Positions 52,813 through 60,932 of a stretch of DNA of 64,000 bases are shown in pieces. The translations under genes and the position numbers were made by a program. The notes beneath the pieces were generated by a model that had not been told where the DNA came from, did no database searches, and saw nothing but the letters and a program-made list of their open reading frames with translations. Positions within the stretch are counted from its first letter, which is position 1; each line of letters begins with the position of its first letter. This DNA comes from Terriglobia bacterium (lineage in GTDB: Bacteria; Acidobacteriota; Thermoanaerobaculia; Thermoanaerobaculales; Thermoanaerobaculaceae), in contig JAIQFQ010000003.1 in assembly GCA_020073245.1 (NCBI GenBank), positions 225,684 to 289,683 on the forward strand, read 5' to 3'.

Positions 52813-54788
52813 CATCCCGGCTCCTTACACTGCGCCGGCTTTCCGTCATCGTGCTGGTTCTCTGGTCGGGAGTAGTCATCGGCAGTTTTCTGGAACGCCA
52901 CTTCCGCCATCAGACGCAAACCGAGATAGTCGAGGTTGAGGCACCGCCCAAGGAGGGCCAGGAACAACCGGTCAGGGTCCACAAGGGCTTCGTCTACTCA
53001 GACACCCTGGGGATCGAGCCCAACTTCCGGATCTCAGCTCGCGAGGCGGTCGAGTTCTCGAACGGCTGGTACGAGTTCAGAAGCGTTCAAGTTTCGCTGT
53101 ATCACCAGGGCCGCGTGGCCTACGGACTGGTGTCGGACACCCTGCGGTTCGATCCGGCAAGACACGAGGCAAAGACCGGTGGCGAGGCCGAGGTCTCGCT
53201 TCAGGGGGGTGTGGCCCTGCGGGCAGGTGGCTTCACACTTGGTGGCCCGGAGCGACTGATCGAGAGCCGAGGTCCGGCCACCTTTGCCGGGCCAGGGTGG
53301 GGAGGCCTGGCAGGTGGAGCGGTCTGCTCGATGCAGAAGAACACCCTGGAGCTGGTCGGTGGAGTCTCGATAGTCTGGAGAGGGCAAACGCCCTCGGCGG
53401 AACCGTCTCTGGTCTTGCTCGCTCCGAGCATGGCGTACGATCGCAACCAGGCGGCCATCCACTTCAACAACGGCCTCACCGTGCTGCGCGGGAGGCTCCG
53501 AGCTCGGACCGGTCGGGCTGAGCTACAACTTTCGAGTCCGGAGAGCGAGTTGCGAAGGGCAACGCTGGAAGCGCCCGTCCGGCTCGATGGGATCCTGGAC
53601 GACGGCAGCGACGTGGCTGCGACCGCCGGAACCACTGTGATCGAGAGTCTTCCGGATGGCCGCTACCGCCTCACCGCCGAACCAGCACCAGGGGTCGGCT
53701 GGGTCAGTGCGAACTGGGCCGATCGTTCGGGTCAGTGGCGCGACTTCCTTGCCTGGTGGATCGTTGGGGAGGGATCACAGTCAGCCTGGGAGTGGCTCGA
53801 AGGACAGGGGCTCACCTGCGCCGCCGACATCGCTCGCGGGGCCGATCCTCGAACTATCGGGGCGGACCGAATGCGGCTCAGCTTCGAAGGTGGACAGGCG
53901 GCGACGGTACTCGCGAGTGATGAGGTTCGGATCGAGACCGGAGACCAGTGGGCCGAGGGGAGCGAGCTCGAGCTTTCACTCCGAACGAGGACGTTCAACC
54001 TCCGTCCCTCGCCTGGCAAGCGAGTGGCCCTTGGGGGCCAGGGCGGCCTGAGTTGGTGCGACCGGCTGGAGGGCTCCGAGGGCGGCGGTGTCACTGCGCG
54101 AGGGCAGGTCACCGGAACGCTGCAAGGCGAAGGCACTCCCCGGAAGGGAGCGGCTCCAATCCAATTCGCCGCCGCGACGGCAGGGTCCTCTGACGGCGGG
54201 GCGCGCCTGAGCCTGGAGGGTGAAGCCCGGCTCTGGCAGGGGGACCGGGTCGTCCGAGCCGATCGCCTGGACTTCGACCGGCCGGAGGACATCGTAACGG
54301 GCGAGGGTGGTGTCTTCACCACGGCCCATGCGGCCCCGAAGAACGGTACCCCGGGGACCGTGGAGGTTCGCGCGCGCCATCTTCGGTACGATCGGGGGGC
54401 GGGAGTCGCCACCTACGAAGGTGATGTGCGACTCGATGATCAGCAGGCGCAGGCCTCCTGTCAGAGCCTGCAGGCCAATCTCGACGCCAACGGGAACATC
54501 GTCATGGCTGACCTCGACGGCGGGGTCACGATCACCGATCGGGTGAGCGCCAGGGTGATTTCGGGCCAAAAGGCGCGCCTGATGGTCGGAGAGGGTCTCT
54601 TCGAGATTTGGGGCAAACCGGTTCTGGTCAAGGAAGCCAACGGCAACCAGGTGAAGGCCGATCACCTCCTGTGGCACCGTGACGTCAACACTGTCGTGGT
54701 CCTGGGTGCGGAAGACAACCCGAGCGAGACGCTCTACCATTCCCAGCAGGCGGGCCCGACGCCTGCACCGCGGAGGAGGAAGCCATAG
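52809..54788 (+). CDS. LptC-LptA type fused LPS-export protein
   Basis: This 659-residue protein has an N-terminal membrane helix (about residues 10-26), then long beta-rich jelly-roll segments. An LptC-like part covers about residues 40-250 ([22 protein letters not shown] strands). A C-terminal OstA/LptA-like part covers about 480-650 ([39 protein letters not shown]). The region between (about 250-480) is less clear. LptC and LptA bridge the periplasm for LPS transport and are normally separate proteins of 190 and 185 residues. LptB is encoded immediately downstream in an overlapping frame. Confidence 0.75.
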
Positions 54789-55513
54789 AACAGCTCCAAC
54801 TGGAAGCCCGGGACCTCGTCAAGCGATACCGAAAGCGCCCCGTCGTCGACGGGGTATCGCTGACGCTGACCGCCGGTGAGGTCGTCGGTCTCCTCGGACC
54901 GAACGGCGCAGGGAAGACCACGACCTTCTACATGCTTGTCGGTCTGGTCGAACCCGATTCCGGCAGCGTGTGGATCGGAGACGAGGAAGTGACCGACCTC
55001 CCAATGTACCGGAGGGCGCGCCGTGGGATCTCGTACTTGCCGCAGGAGGCCTCGGTGTTCCGCCGACTCACCGTGGAGGAGAACCTCTTCGGTGTACTCG
55101 AGTTGCTGGGCGTGGGATGGCAGGAGGCTTCAACCAGGGTCACGGAGCTGCTGGAGGAGTTCGGCATCGAGAAGCTCCGGACCCAGCGCGCCGAGACGCT
55201 CTCCGGGGGCGAGAGACGTCGGCTCGAGATCGCTAGGGCACTCGTGACGCAGCCCAAGTTCGTCCTGCTCGACGAGCCATTCGCGGGGATCGACCCGATC
55301 ACCGTTCTGGACGTCCAGCGCCTCATCCGACACCTGAGGAACAGCGGTTACGGCATCCTGATCACCGACCACAACGTGAGAGACACCTTGAAAATCACCG
55401 ATCATGCATCTATCATCAAAGACGGCAAGGTTTTTGCAAGCGGGGACCCAGAAACGCTGGCGCGGGACCCGCTGGTGAGGCAAGTTTACCTGGGAGAAGA
55501 GTTCCAGCTCTAA
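54785..55513 (+). CDS. lptB: LPS export ABC ATPase LptB, with apparent ATA start
   Basis: This is an ABC ATPase matching LptB over its full length: Walker [13 protein letters not shown]-loop SYLPQEAS, signature [12 protein letters not shown], Walker [13 protein letters not shown] and switch His ITDHNVRD. No ATG, GTG or TTG exists between the upstream stop region and Walker A; the first ATG (54932) would delete Walker A. The best start is ATA 54785: GGAGGAGG lies five nt before, and ATAG overlaps the previous TAG stop exactly as ATGA overlaps do elsewhere here. This gives 242 residues, one more than E. coli LptB. CTG 54800 is the alternative. Confidence 0.85.
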   Translation: MEQLQLEARDLVKRYRKRPVVDGVSLTLTAGEVVGLLGPNGAGKTTTFYMLVGLVEPDSGSVWIGDEEVTDLPMYRRARRGISYLPQEASVFRRLTVEENLFGVLELLGVGWQEASTRVTELLEEFGIEKLRTQRAETLSGGERRRLEIARALVTQPKFVLLDEPFAGIDPITVLDVQRLIRHLRNSGYGILITDHNVRDTLKITDHASIIKDGKVFASGDPETLARDPLVRQVYLGEEFQL

Positions 55514-55517
55514 CGAC

Positions 55518-57038
55518 ATGGCCCTCGAACAGAAGCTCCACCTCAAGCTGGCTCAGAAACTCGTCATGACGCCGACGCTGCAGCAGGCGATCAAGCTGCT
55601 GCAGCTTTCGCGACTCGAGCTTGAGCAGGCGCTGACCCAGGAGATGCAGACCAATCCGCTCCTCGAAATGACCGATGAGCCACCAGCCGAGGACGAGTCC
55701 GCGTCTCCGGATGAAACGGCGGATGACGGGACGCCCGGAGGCGGAGAGTCGGGTACCGAGGAGCAGCAGGCCGCGGCGGACGCCCCGGGTGCGGAAGAGC
55801 GTAGCCCCGAGGAGGCATCGCCCCCGACTGACCCGTTCGCCGAGGTGGACCTCGACGCCCTCTTCTCGAACTATCTACATGACGGACCTAGCGTTGCGCC
55901 GGCATGGGAAGAGGGCGAGGAGCGCTCGCTCGAGAACTCGCCAGCCCCTTCTCTGAGCATGTTCGAGAATCTCAGCGCTCAGCTTCACCTCGTGGAAGTC
56001 TCGCTCGAGGTCCAGCGGCTCTGTGAATTCATCATCGGAAATCTCGATCCCGATGGCTACCTGCGGACCGGGGACGAAGAGTTGGCTCGGCAGCTCGGGG
56101 TATCGGTGGAAGAGGTTCGCGAGGCCATCGTGATCGTCCAAGGGCTGGAGCCGGCAGGGATCGCGGCTCGTTCCCTCCAGGAATGCTTCCTGTTGCAGCT
56201 GCAGCGGCTTCCCACCGACAACGGGGCTGGGGGCATCGAGCTCGCCAAGCGCGTGGTGGCGACGGGGTTCGACGAGCTCCTACATCAGCGCTGGGACCGC
56301 CTGGTGCAACGTTTCGGGATAGCCAAAGAGCGGATTCGCGACATCTTGGCGGTGCTTCATACCCTCAATCCGAGACCAGGCGGTCAACTGGGCCCGAGTG
56401 AGAACCAAGCCATCGAACCCGATGTGCTGGTGACGAGAGATCTGACCGGTTGGCACGTGACCCTGAACGATGATGGTCTGCCGCGGCTTCGAATTTCCAC
56501 CCGCTACCTGCGGATGCTCCAGAACCGCGGACTGGAGGGTGACGCGCGCGGATACCTGCGCGAGCGCATGCGGTCGGCCCTGTGGTTCCTCCGCTCCGTG
56601 GAGCAGCGACAAAGCACAATCGCTCGCGTGGCGGTGGCAATCGTTCGCCGCCAGGAGGAGTTCTTCGAAAAAGGCATGCCGTATCTGCGGCCGCTCGTCC
56701 TTCGTGACATTGCAGACGACATCGACATGCATGAGTCGACCGTGAGCAGGGTCGTCGCCAACAAGTACATGGCAACGCCGCGAGGGGTGTTTCCCCTGAA
56801 GTTCTTCTTCCATTCGGCGATCTCCCATGCGGTCGAGGGTGACATCTCATCCGTTGTGGTGAAGGACCGCATCCGGGAACTGATCGGGCAGGAGGATCCG
56901 GCCCGGCCGCTATCGGACGCCCGAGTTGCCAGGCAGCTCAACCGTTTGGGTATACGCATCGCACGTCGGACCGTGGCGAAGTACAGAGACGAGCTCGGTG
57001 TTCCGTCGTCCGAGCAGAGGCGTCGCGCTCTGCGCTAG
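55518..57038 (+). CDS. rpoN: RNA polymerase sigma-54 factor
   Basis: This 506-residue sigma-54 has a Gln/Leu-rich region I (KLAQKLVMTPTLQQAIKLLQL), an acidic region II insert with many Glu/Pro/Ala (about residues 45-140), and the core-binding and HTH region (LRDIADDIDMHESTVSRV). It ends with the RpoN box ARRTVAKYRDELG (canonical YRE replaced by YRD) and an Arg-rich end. It lies four bases after lptB, followed by hpf, ptsN, hprK and rapZ, the classical rpoN neighbourhood. No clear -24/-12 sites were found in this window. Confidence 0.95.
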   Translation: MALEQKLHLKLAQKLVMTPTLQQAIKLLQLSRLELEQALTQEMQTNPLLEMTDEPPAEDESASPDETADDGTPGGGESGTEEQQAAADAPGAEERSPEEASPPTDPFAEVDLDALFSNYLHDGPSVAPAWEEGEERSLENSPAPSLSMFENLSAQLHLVEVSLEVQRLCEFIIGNLDPDGYLRTGDEELARQLGVSVEEVREAIVIVQGLEPAGIAARSLQECFLLQLQRLPTDNGAGGIELAKRVVATGFDELLHQRWDRLVQRFGIAKERIRDILAVLHTLNPRPGGQLGPSENQAIEPDVLVTRDLTGWHVTLNDDGLPRLRISTRYLRMLQNRGLEGDARGYLRERMRSALWFLRSVEQRQSTIARVAVAIVRRQEEFFEKGMPYLRPLVLRDIADDIDMHESTVSRVVANKYMATPRGVFPLKFFFHSAISHAVEGDISSVVVKDRIRELIGQEDPARPLSDARVARQLNRLGIRIARRTVAKYRDELGVPSSEQRRRALR

Positions 57039-57052
57039 GAAGGATTCACAGC

Positions 57053-57058
57053 TAGAAT
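57053..57058 (+). promoter_or_regulatory. -10 box upstream of hpf
   Basis: TAGAAT between rpoN and hpf. Transcription would start near 57065, so hpf and the genes behind it can be expressed apart from rpoN. A GTG at 57066 is at leaderless distance, but the better start is ATG 57105 with GGGGAGG. Confidence 0.4.
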
Positions 57059-57104
57059 GAAACCCGTGGCCGCAAGAGGCCCAGAGCGTACGAAAGGGGA
57101 GGTC

Positions 57105-57641
57105 ATGGAGCTTGAGTTCATAGCGCGCAACACGGAGCTGACGAGCCAACAGAAGGCGCTGGCCCAGAAGAAGTTCGACCGTCTTGCCAAGTACTTCAAC
57201 GCAGTGCACGAAGCGCGACTCACGGTGGGTCAGGAGAAACACAGGGTCTCCGTCGAGGGATACATCCGGGGGAAGGACTTCGAGGTTGAAGCCTCCTCGG
57301 AAACCCCGGAGTGGGCGACCTCCCTGCAGGATCTTGTCAGCAAGCTCGAGCAGCAGGCGCGGAGGATGAAGCAAAAGCTGACCGGGCGGAAGCGCCCGCG
57401 GGAGAAGGAGGGGAGCTGGCAGGTCGAAGTCGTCGAACCCGAATCGGTGCGCCGCGGCGCCCCCGAGGTTGTGGAAACGCGGCACGTCCCGGTCTTGCCC
57501 ATGACCGTAGAGGAAGCAGCGCTTCAACTCGAAGGTTCGGATGAGGACTTCATCGTTTTCCGTGAAGCAGAGTCGGACCGAGTGAGCGTCCTATACAAAC
57601 GGAGAGACCGGACCTATGGCCTCGTGACCCCGGAGTTCTGA
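57105..57641 (+). CDS. hpf: ribosome hibernation promoting factor, long form
   Basis: ATG 57105 with AAAGGGGAGG upstream gives a 178-residue long HPF. Residues 1-100 are the YfiA/S30AE domain (LEFIARNTELTSQQKALAQKKF, LTVGQEKHRVSVEG). Residues about 130-178 are the C-terminal dimerisation domain (RHVPVLPMTVEEAALQLE, EDFIVFREAE, VLYKRRDRTYGLV). Long HPF dimerises inactive 70S ribosomes into 100S particles. It precedes ptsN by 22 bases and begins the PTS-control gene set. Confidence 0.93.
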   Translation: MELEFIARNTELTSQQKALAQKKFDRLAKYFNAVHEARLTVGQEKHRVSVEGYIRGKDFEVEASSETPEWATSLQDLVSKLEQQARRMKQKLTGRKRPREKEGSWQVEVVEPESVRRGAPEVVETRHVPVLPMTVEEAALQLEGSDEDFIVFREAESDRVSVLYKRRDRTYGLVTPEF

Positions 57642-57663
57642 TGGTCGGGCGAGCACTGTTCCC

Positions 57664-58122
57664 GTGCGACTAGACCTGCTCCTGAGGCCCGACCACGTCT
57701 TCCTCGACATTCCGGCCCACACCCGCGAGGAAGTCCTGGTCTACGTCGCCGACCAGCTTGAGCGGAGCGGCGCAGTCAAGCGGTCGCTCGACCTCGTGGA
57801 TCTCCTCCTCGACCGCGAGAGGCTCGGCGCGACCGTCGTGGGAGACGAAACGGCGATACCGCACTGCAAGGTTCCGGGGCTCCATGGAATCGTGGCGGCG
57901 TTCGCGCGCGTCCCGGAGGCGATCCCGTTTGGCGACAACCAGGACACTGCTCGTCTCTTCTTCTTCGTCCTGTCGCCCGAGGAGCAACCGGCCGCTCATC
58001 TTCAGGTCCTCGCCAACATCGCCCGTCTCCTGCGCAACCCCGAGGTGCGCCGACTTTTCGAGGTGTCGCCCAACCCACGGTCCCTTACGGACGCCCTTGC
58101 GAAGGCGGAGCGCTCATCATGA
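57664..58122 (+). CDS. ptsN: PTS nitrogen-type EIIA protein PtsN
   Basis: This 152-residue EIIA of the fructose/mannitol fold has the phospho-acceptor His67 in DETAIPHCKV and the downstream FVLSPEEQPAAHLQVLA. Linked to rpoN as in proteobacteria, PtsN relays PTS phosphorylation to regulation of nitrogen and potassium rather than to sugar import. Its stop overlaps hprK by four bases. The GTG start lies 22 bases after hpf. Confidence 0.92.
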   Translation: MRLDLLLRPDHVFLDIPAHTREEVLVYVADQLERSGAVKRSLDLVDLLLDRERLGATVVGDETAIPHCKVPGLHGIVAAFARVPEAIPFGDNQDTARLFFFVLSPEEQPAAHLQVLANIARLLRNPEVRRLFEVSPNPRSLTDALAKAERSS

Positions 58123-59069
58123 CGGCACACCCAGAAACCGTCACGGCGGACCGGCTGTTGCACGAGGGCCGTCTGGCGAGCCTGTCCCTGCACGTGCTGG
58201 CCGGCGCCAAGGGGCTTTCGAGTCCGATCACGAACCCGAGACTTCAGAAGCCCGGCCTGGCCCTCGCCGGATTCCTGGAGTACGTGAAACCTGGTCGGGT
58301 GCAGGTCATAGGGTCGTCTGAGGCACAGTTCCTTGCCACCCTGCCGGTGGCCACGGCAGAGGAGCGCGTAGTAGCCCTGGTCGGGCTTCAGCCACCGCTC
58401 ATCGTCATCAGCAAAGCGATGGACCAGACCGCGTCACTCTTTATCCAACCCTGCGAGCGCCGCAACGTGCCACTGGCGCTCACGTCTGTGACTACCTCGA
58501 CCCTTATAGAACGGCTCGCAGCGACTCTCGAGTTCCTACTGGCACCCCGCGAAGTCTTGCACGGCGACCTGTTGGACATCTTCGCCATTGGCGTGCTGAT
58601 CCTCGGCGACTCGGGTTCAGGCAAGAGCGAATGCGCCCTCGAGCTGGTTCATCGGGGGCATCGCCTCGTGGCTGACGACGTCGTGGAGATCTACCGGGTT
58701 CGTAACGAGGATCTGGTTGGCCAGGCACCGGAGGAGGTCCGCGGCCTCATGGAGGTCAGGGGGCTCGGCCTCATCTCCATTGAACAGCTCTTCGGGGTCG
58801 TTGCAGTTCGCGACACCAAGCCGATCGACCTCGTTGTCAACCTGGTGGCTGAGGGTACTGGCCCGGTTGAACGCCTCGGGCTCTCGGAGAGCAGCATCGA
58901 GATCCTAGGTCTCAGGCGCCCTCGTCTCACCGTACCCGTCGCGCCTGGGAAGAGTCTCGCACTCCTGATTGAGGCAGCGACAAGAAAGTACCTGCTTGGC
59001 CAGCGTGGCATGCCGGACGCCGCGACTGAGTTCCTCACTCGGCACGACGAGAAGCTCCAGGGAAGGTGA
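58119..59069 (+). CDS. hprK: HPr kinase/phosphorylase
   Basis: This 316-residue protein has the HprK N-terminal domain and a C-terminal P-loop domain with GDSGSGKSECALELV, the acidic pair VADDVVEI and the signature LMEVRGLGLISIEQLFG. HprK phosphorylates Ser46 of HPr; the HPr encoded at 60663 has a Ser at that position. The ATG overlaps the ptsN stop, and the stop overlaps rapZ. One short N-terminal region (residues 20-50) is more divergent than the rest. Confidence 0.93.
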   Translation: MTAHPETVTADRLLHEGRLASLSLHVLAGAKGLSSPITNPRLQKPGLALAGFLEYVKPGRVQVIGSSEAQFLATLPVATAEERVVALVGLQPPLIVISKAMDQTASLFIQPCERRNVPLALTSVTTSTLIERLAATLEFLLAPREVLHGDLLDIFAIGVLILGDSGSGKSECALELVHRGHRLVADDVVEIYRVRNEDLVGQAPEEVRGLMEVRGLGLISIEQLFGVVAVRDTKPIDLVVNLVAEGTGPVERLGLSESSIEILGLRRPRLTVPVAPGKSLALLIEAATRKYLLGQRGMPDAATEFLTRHDEKLQGR

Positions 59070-59932
59070 TGGGATCGGTGCCTCGCGCTGTCGTCGTCAG
59101 CGGACTCTCCGGGGCAGGGAAGAGTGTTGTGACGCGCTGCTTCGAGGACCTCGGCTATCGCTGCGTAGACAACCTGCCTCTCGAGCTCATCGAGCCGCTG
59201 TTCGCCCATATCTGGCAGGTGCCTGGCCCGCCCTGGGTAGTGGTCCTGGACGTAAGGGCCGAGGGGTTCGCGGGAGCCTTTCCCGACCTCATCGCCCGGC
59301 TCAGAGTGGCATATCCGGACGTGCAGGTCGTCTTCGCCGAAGCGTCGACCGAGGCGATCGTGCAGCGGTTTTCGGAAACGCGGCGCCCTCACCCGTACCG
59401 CGGAATGTCCCTCCCTGCCGCCGTGGCCCGCGAGCGCGCCGAGCTCGAGCCCGTGCGCGTTCTCGCCGACAAGACCTTCGATACCACCGGCTTGACGCCC
59501 CACGAACTGCGGGCCGAGGTCGCCGCTCGATTCGGGTCGACCGAACTGGCGCTCCCGATGGTGGTGCGTTGCGAGAGCTTCGGCTTCCGATATGGGCTGC
59601 CACCTGACGCGAATCTCGTCTTCGACCTGCGCTTCCTGCCCAATCCTCACTTCGTTCCGGAGCTTCGGCCGCTGCCCGGTGATCATCCGGCCGTCAGGGC
59701 GTGGCTCGAACGGGATCCCGAGGTGGAAGAGACCTTCTCGAGGATTCGCGATCTCGTGGCCAAGCTCTTGCCCGCGTATCGGCGAGAGCAGAAGAGCTAC
59801 CTTGTCGTGGCGTTCGGTTGTACTGGAGGCAAACACCGCTCGGTGTACTTCGCTGACCGCCTCGCCCGCGACCTGTCATCGGACGAGTGGGTCGTGGCCG
59901 CACAGCACCGTGACCGCGACCGCGAAGGCTAG
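59069..59932 (+). CDS. rapZ: RapZ-family nucleotide-binding RNase adapter
   Basis: ATG 59069 (a GTG lies one codon before it) gives 287 residues with Walker A SGLSGAGKSVVTRC at the N terminus, Walker B region VVLDVRAEG, the central PHPYRGMSL and the C-terminal motif FGCTGGKHRSVYFADRLA conserved across the family. In E. coli RapZ delivers the sRNA GlmZ to RNase E to tune GlmS. Here it sits, as usual, between PTS control genes and those for EIIA-Man/HPr/EI. Overlaps hprK. Confidence 0.93.
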   Translation: MGSVPRAVVVSGLSGAGKSVVTRCFEDLGYRCVDNLPLELIEPLFAHIWQVPGPPWVVVLDVRAEGFAGAFPDLIARLRVAYPDVQVVFAEASTEAIVQRFSETRRPHPYRGMSLPAAVARERAELEPVRVLADKTFDTTGLTPHELRAEVAARFGSTELALPMVVRCESFGFRYGLPPDANLVFDLRFLPNPHFVPELRPLPGDHPAVRAWLERDPEVEETFSRIRDLVAKLLPAYRREQKSYLVVAFGCTGGKHRSVYFADRLARDLSSDEWVVAAQHRDRDREG

Positions 59933-60222
59933 GAGCCTCTCCGGGTCGTCGGGTGCGGCCGCGTTACGAGCGCCTTGGGACCAGGTGCGAGGCGCCGCGA
60001 CGAACGCGATGGGCCCCATCGGCGAGGAGCGGCAACGCATCGGATTCCCCCGCGCGCGGTCCGCGCGACTCCCCGGGCGGCCTCCCAGGCCACAGTCTTG
60101 AGGCGGTGAGGCGCTGAAGGCCTTCCTGCCGACCTTCGCGTCTGGCCCGGGCAGCGCCCAACCAGGACTTCCCGCTTGAAGGGTCAAACACGCCTCTCCT
60201 TGCCGTCCGGGCCTTCCCCTGG
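59933..60222 (+). other. gene-free stretch
   Basis: About 290 bases between rapZ and the EIIA-Man gene. I saw no gene. A perfect palindrome CGCGCGG-T-CCGCGCG (60053-60067) has almost no loop and no T-tract, so it is unlikely to be a terminator. The 3' end carries the promoter of the next gene. Confidence 0.4.
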
Positions 60223-60228
60223 AATAAT
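60223..60228 (+). promoter_or_regulatory. -10-like box of the EIIA-Man/HPr/EI unit
   Basis: AATAAT, seven bases before ATG 60236, gives another candidate leaderless start. The match to TAnnnT is not perfect. Confidence 0.3.
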
Positions 60229-60235
60229 CCCCGCC

Positions 60236-60682
60236 ATGGTGGGGATATTGGTCATCTCGCATGGACGTCTTGCTACCGAGCTGCTGGCGGCGGCCAAAAC
60301 GATCGAGACCGCCTTGGTCGAACAGGCGCGGGCGATCACTCTCGAGTGGAACCTGGACCCAGAAGCCGCGCGTGCCGAGATCGCCAAGGCACTCAAGGAA
60401 CTGGACACCGGCGATGGCGTCATCGTGCTGACCGATATGTTCGGCGGGACCCCCACCAACCTTTCGTTGGGTTTCCTGGACCCGGCCACGTCCGAGGTGG
60501 TCACCGGCGTCAATCTCCCGATGCTCATCAAACTCGCCGGGGCCCGCCGTCAGACCGGTCGGGGCCTTCGCGCCCTGGCTAAGCTGGTCGCCGAAAAGGG
60601 CCAGAAAAGCATCTACGTCGTAAGCGAGATCCTTGAGCGTCGGCCGGGTGGTGGGAGAGGCAATGACCCAGCTCAAGGTTGA
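60236..60682 (+). CDS. PTS mannose-family EIIA protein
   Basis: This 148-residue EIIA-Man fold protein has the phospho-acceptor His9 in ILVISHGRLATELL, then VIVLTDMFGGTPTNLSLGF and GVNLPMLIKLA, all typical. No EIIB-Man or EIIC/D genes are in the window, so it is probably regulatory (like stand-alone EIIA-Man of other non-fermenters). ATG 60236 follows a -10-like box at leaderless distance. Its 3' end overlaps the HPr gene by 20 bases. Confidence 0.9.
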   Translation: MVGILVISHGRLATELLAAAKTIETALVEQARAITLEWNLDPEAARAEIAKALKELDTGDGVIVLTDMFGGTPTNLSLGFLDPATSEVVTGVNLPMLIKLAGARRQTGRGLRALAKLVAEKGQKSIYVVSEILERRPGGGRGNDPAQG

Positions 60683-60932
60683 GCTCGTCAACAGGCTTGG
60701 ACTCCACGCCCGCGCTGCCGCCAAGTTCGTTCACGCCGCCTCGCGGTTCGGAGCCCAGATCCTGGTGCGGCACAACGACGAAGAGGTGAACGGGAAATCA
60801 ATCCTGGGCCTCCTCCTGCTGGCGGCGCCGTTCGGTTCGTCCTTGACGATCACTGCCACCGGAGACGACGAGGCCCTCGCACTGGAGTCCCTCGACCTCC
60901 TAATCCGGGAGCGGTTCGGGGAGACGGAGTGA
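60663..60932 (+). CDS. ptsH: phosphocarrier protein HPr
   Basis: This 89-residue HPr is canonical: His15 in LGLHARAAA is the phosphoryl acceptor from EI, and Ser46 in NGKSILGLLLLAA is the HprK target. Length and numbering match other HPr proteins exactly. With HprK encoded 1.6 kb upstream, dual control by EI and HprK is expected. The GTG of ptsI overlaps its stop by four bases. Confidence 0.95.
   Translation: MTQLKVELVNRLGLHARAAAKFVHAASRFGAQILVRHNDEEVNGKSILGLLLLAAPFGSSLTITATGDDEALALESLDLLIRERFGETE

Noticed and set aside
54932..55513. lptB starting at the first ATG (54932)
   Set aside because: This would remove Walker A and the first strands, leaving a non-functional ATPase.
60053..60067. 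CGCGCGG-T-CCGCGCG palindrome as a terminator
   Set aside because: A one-base loop cannot form a hairpin of that stem length and no T-tract follows.
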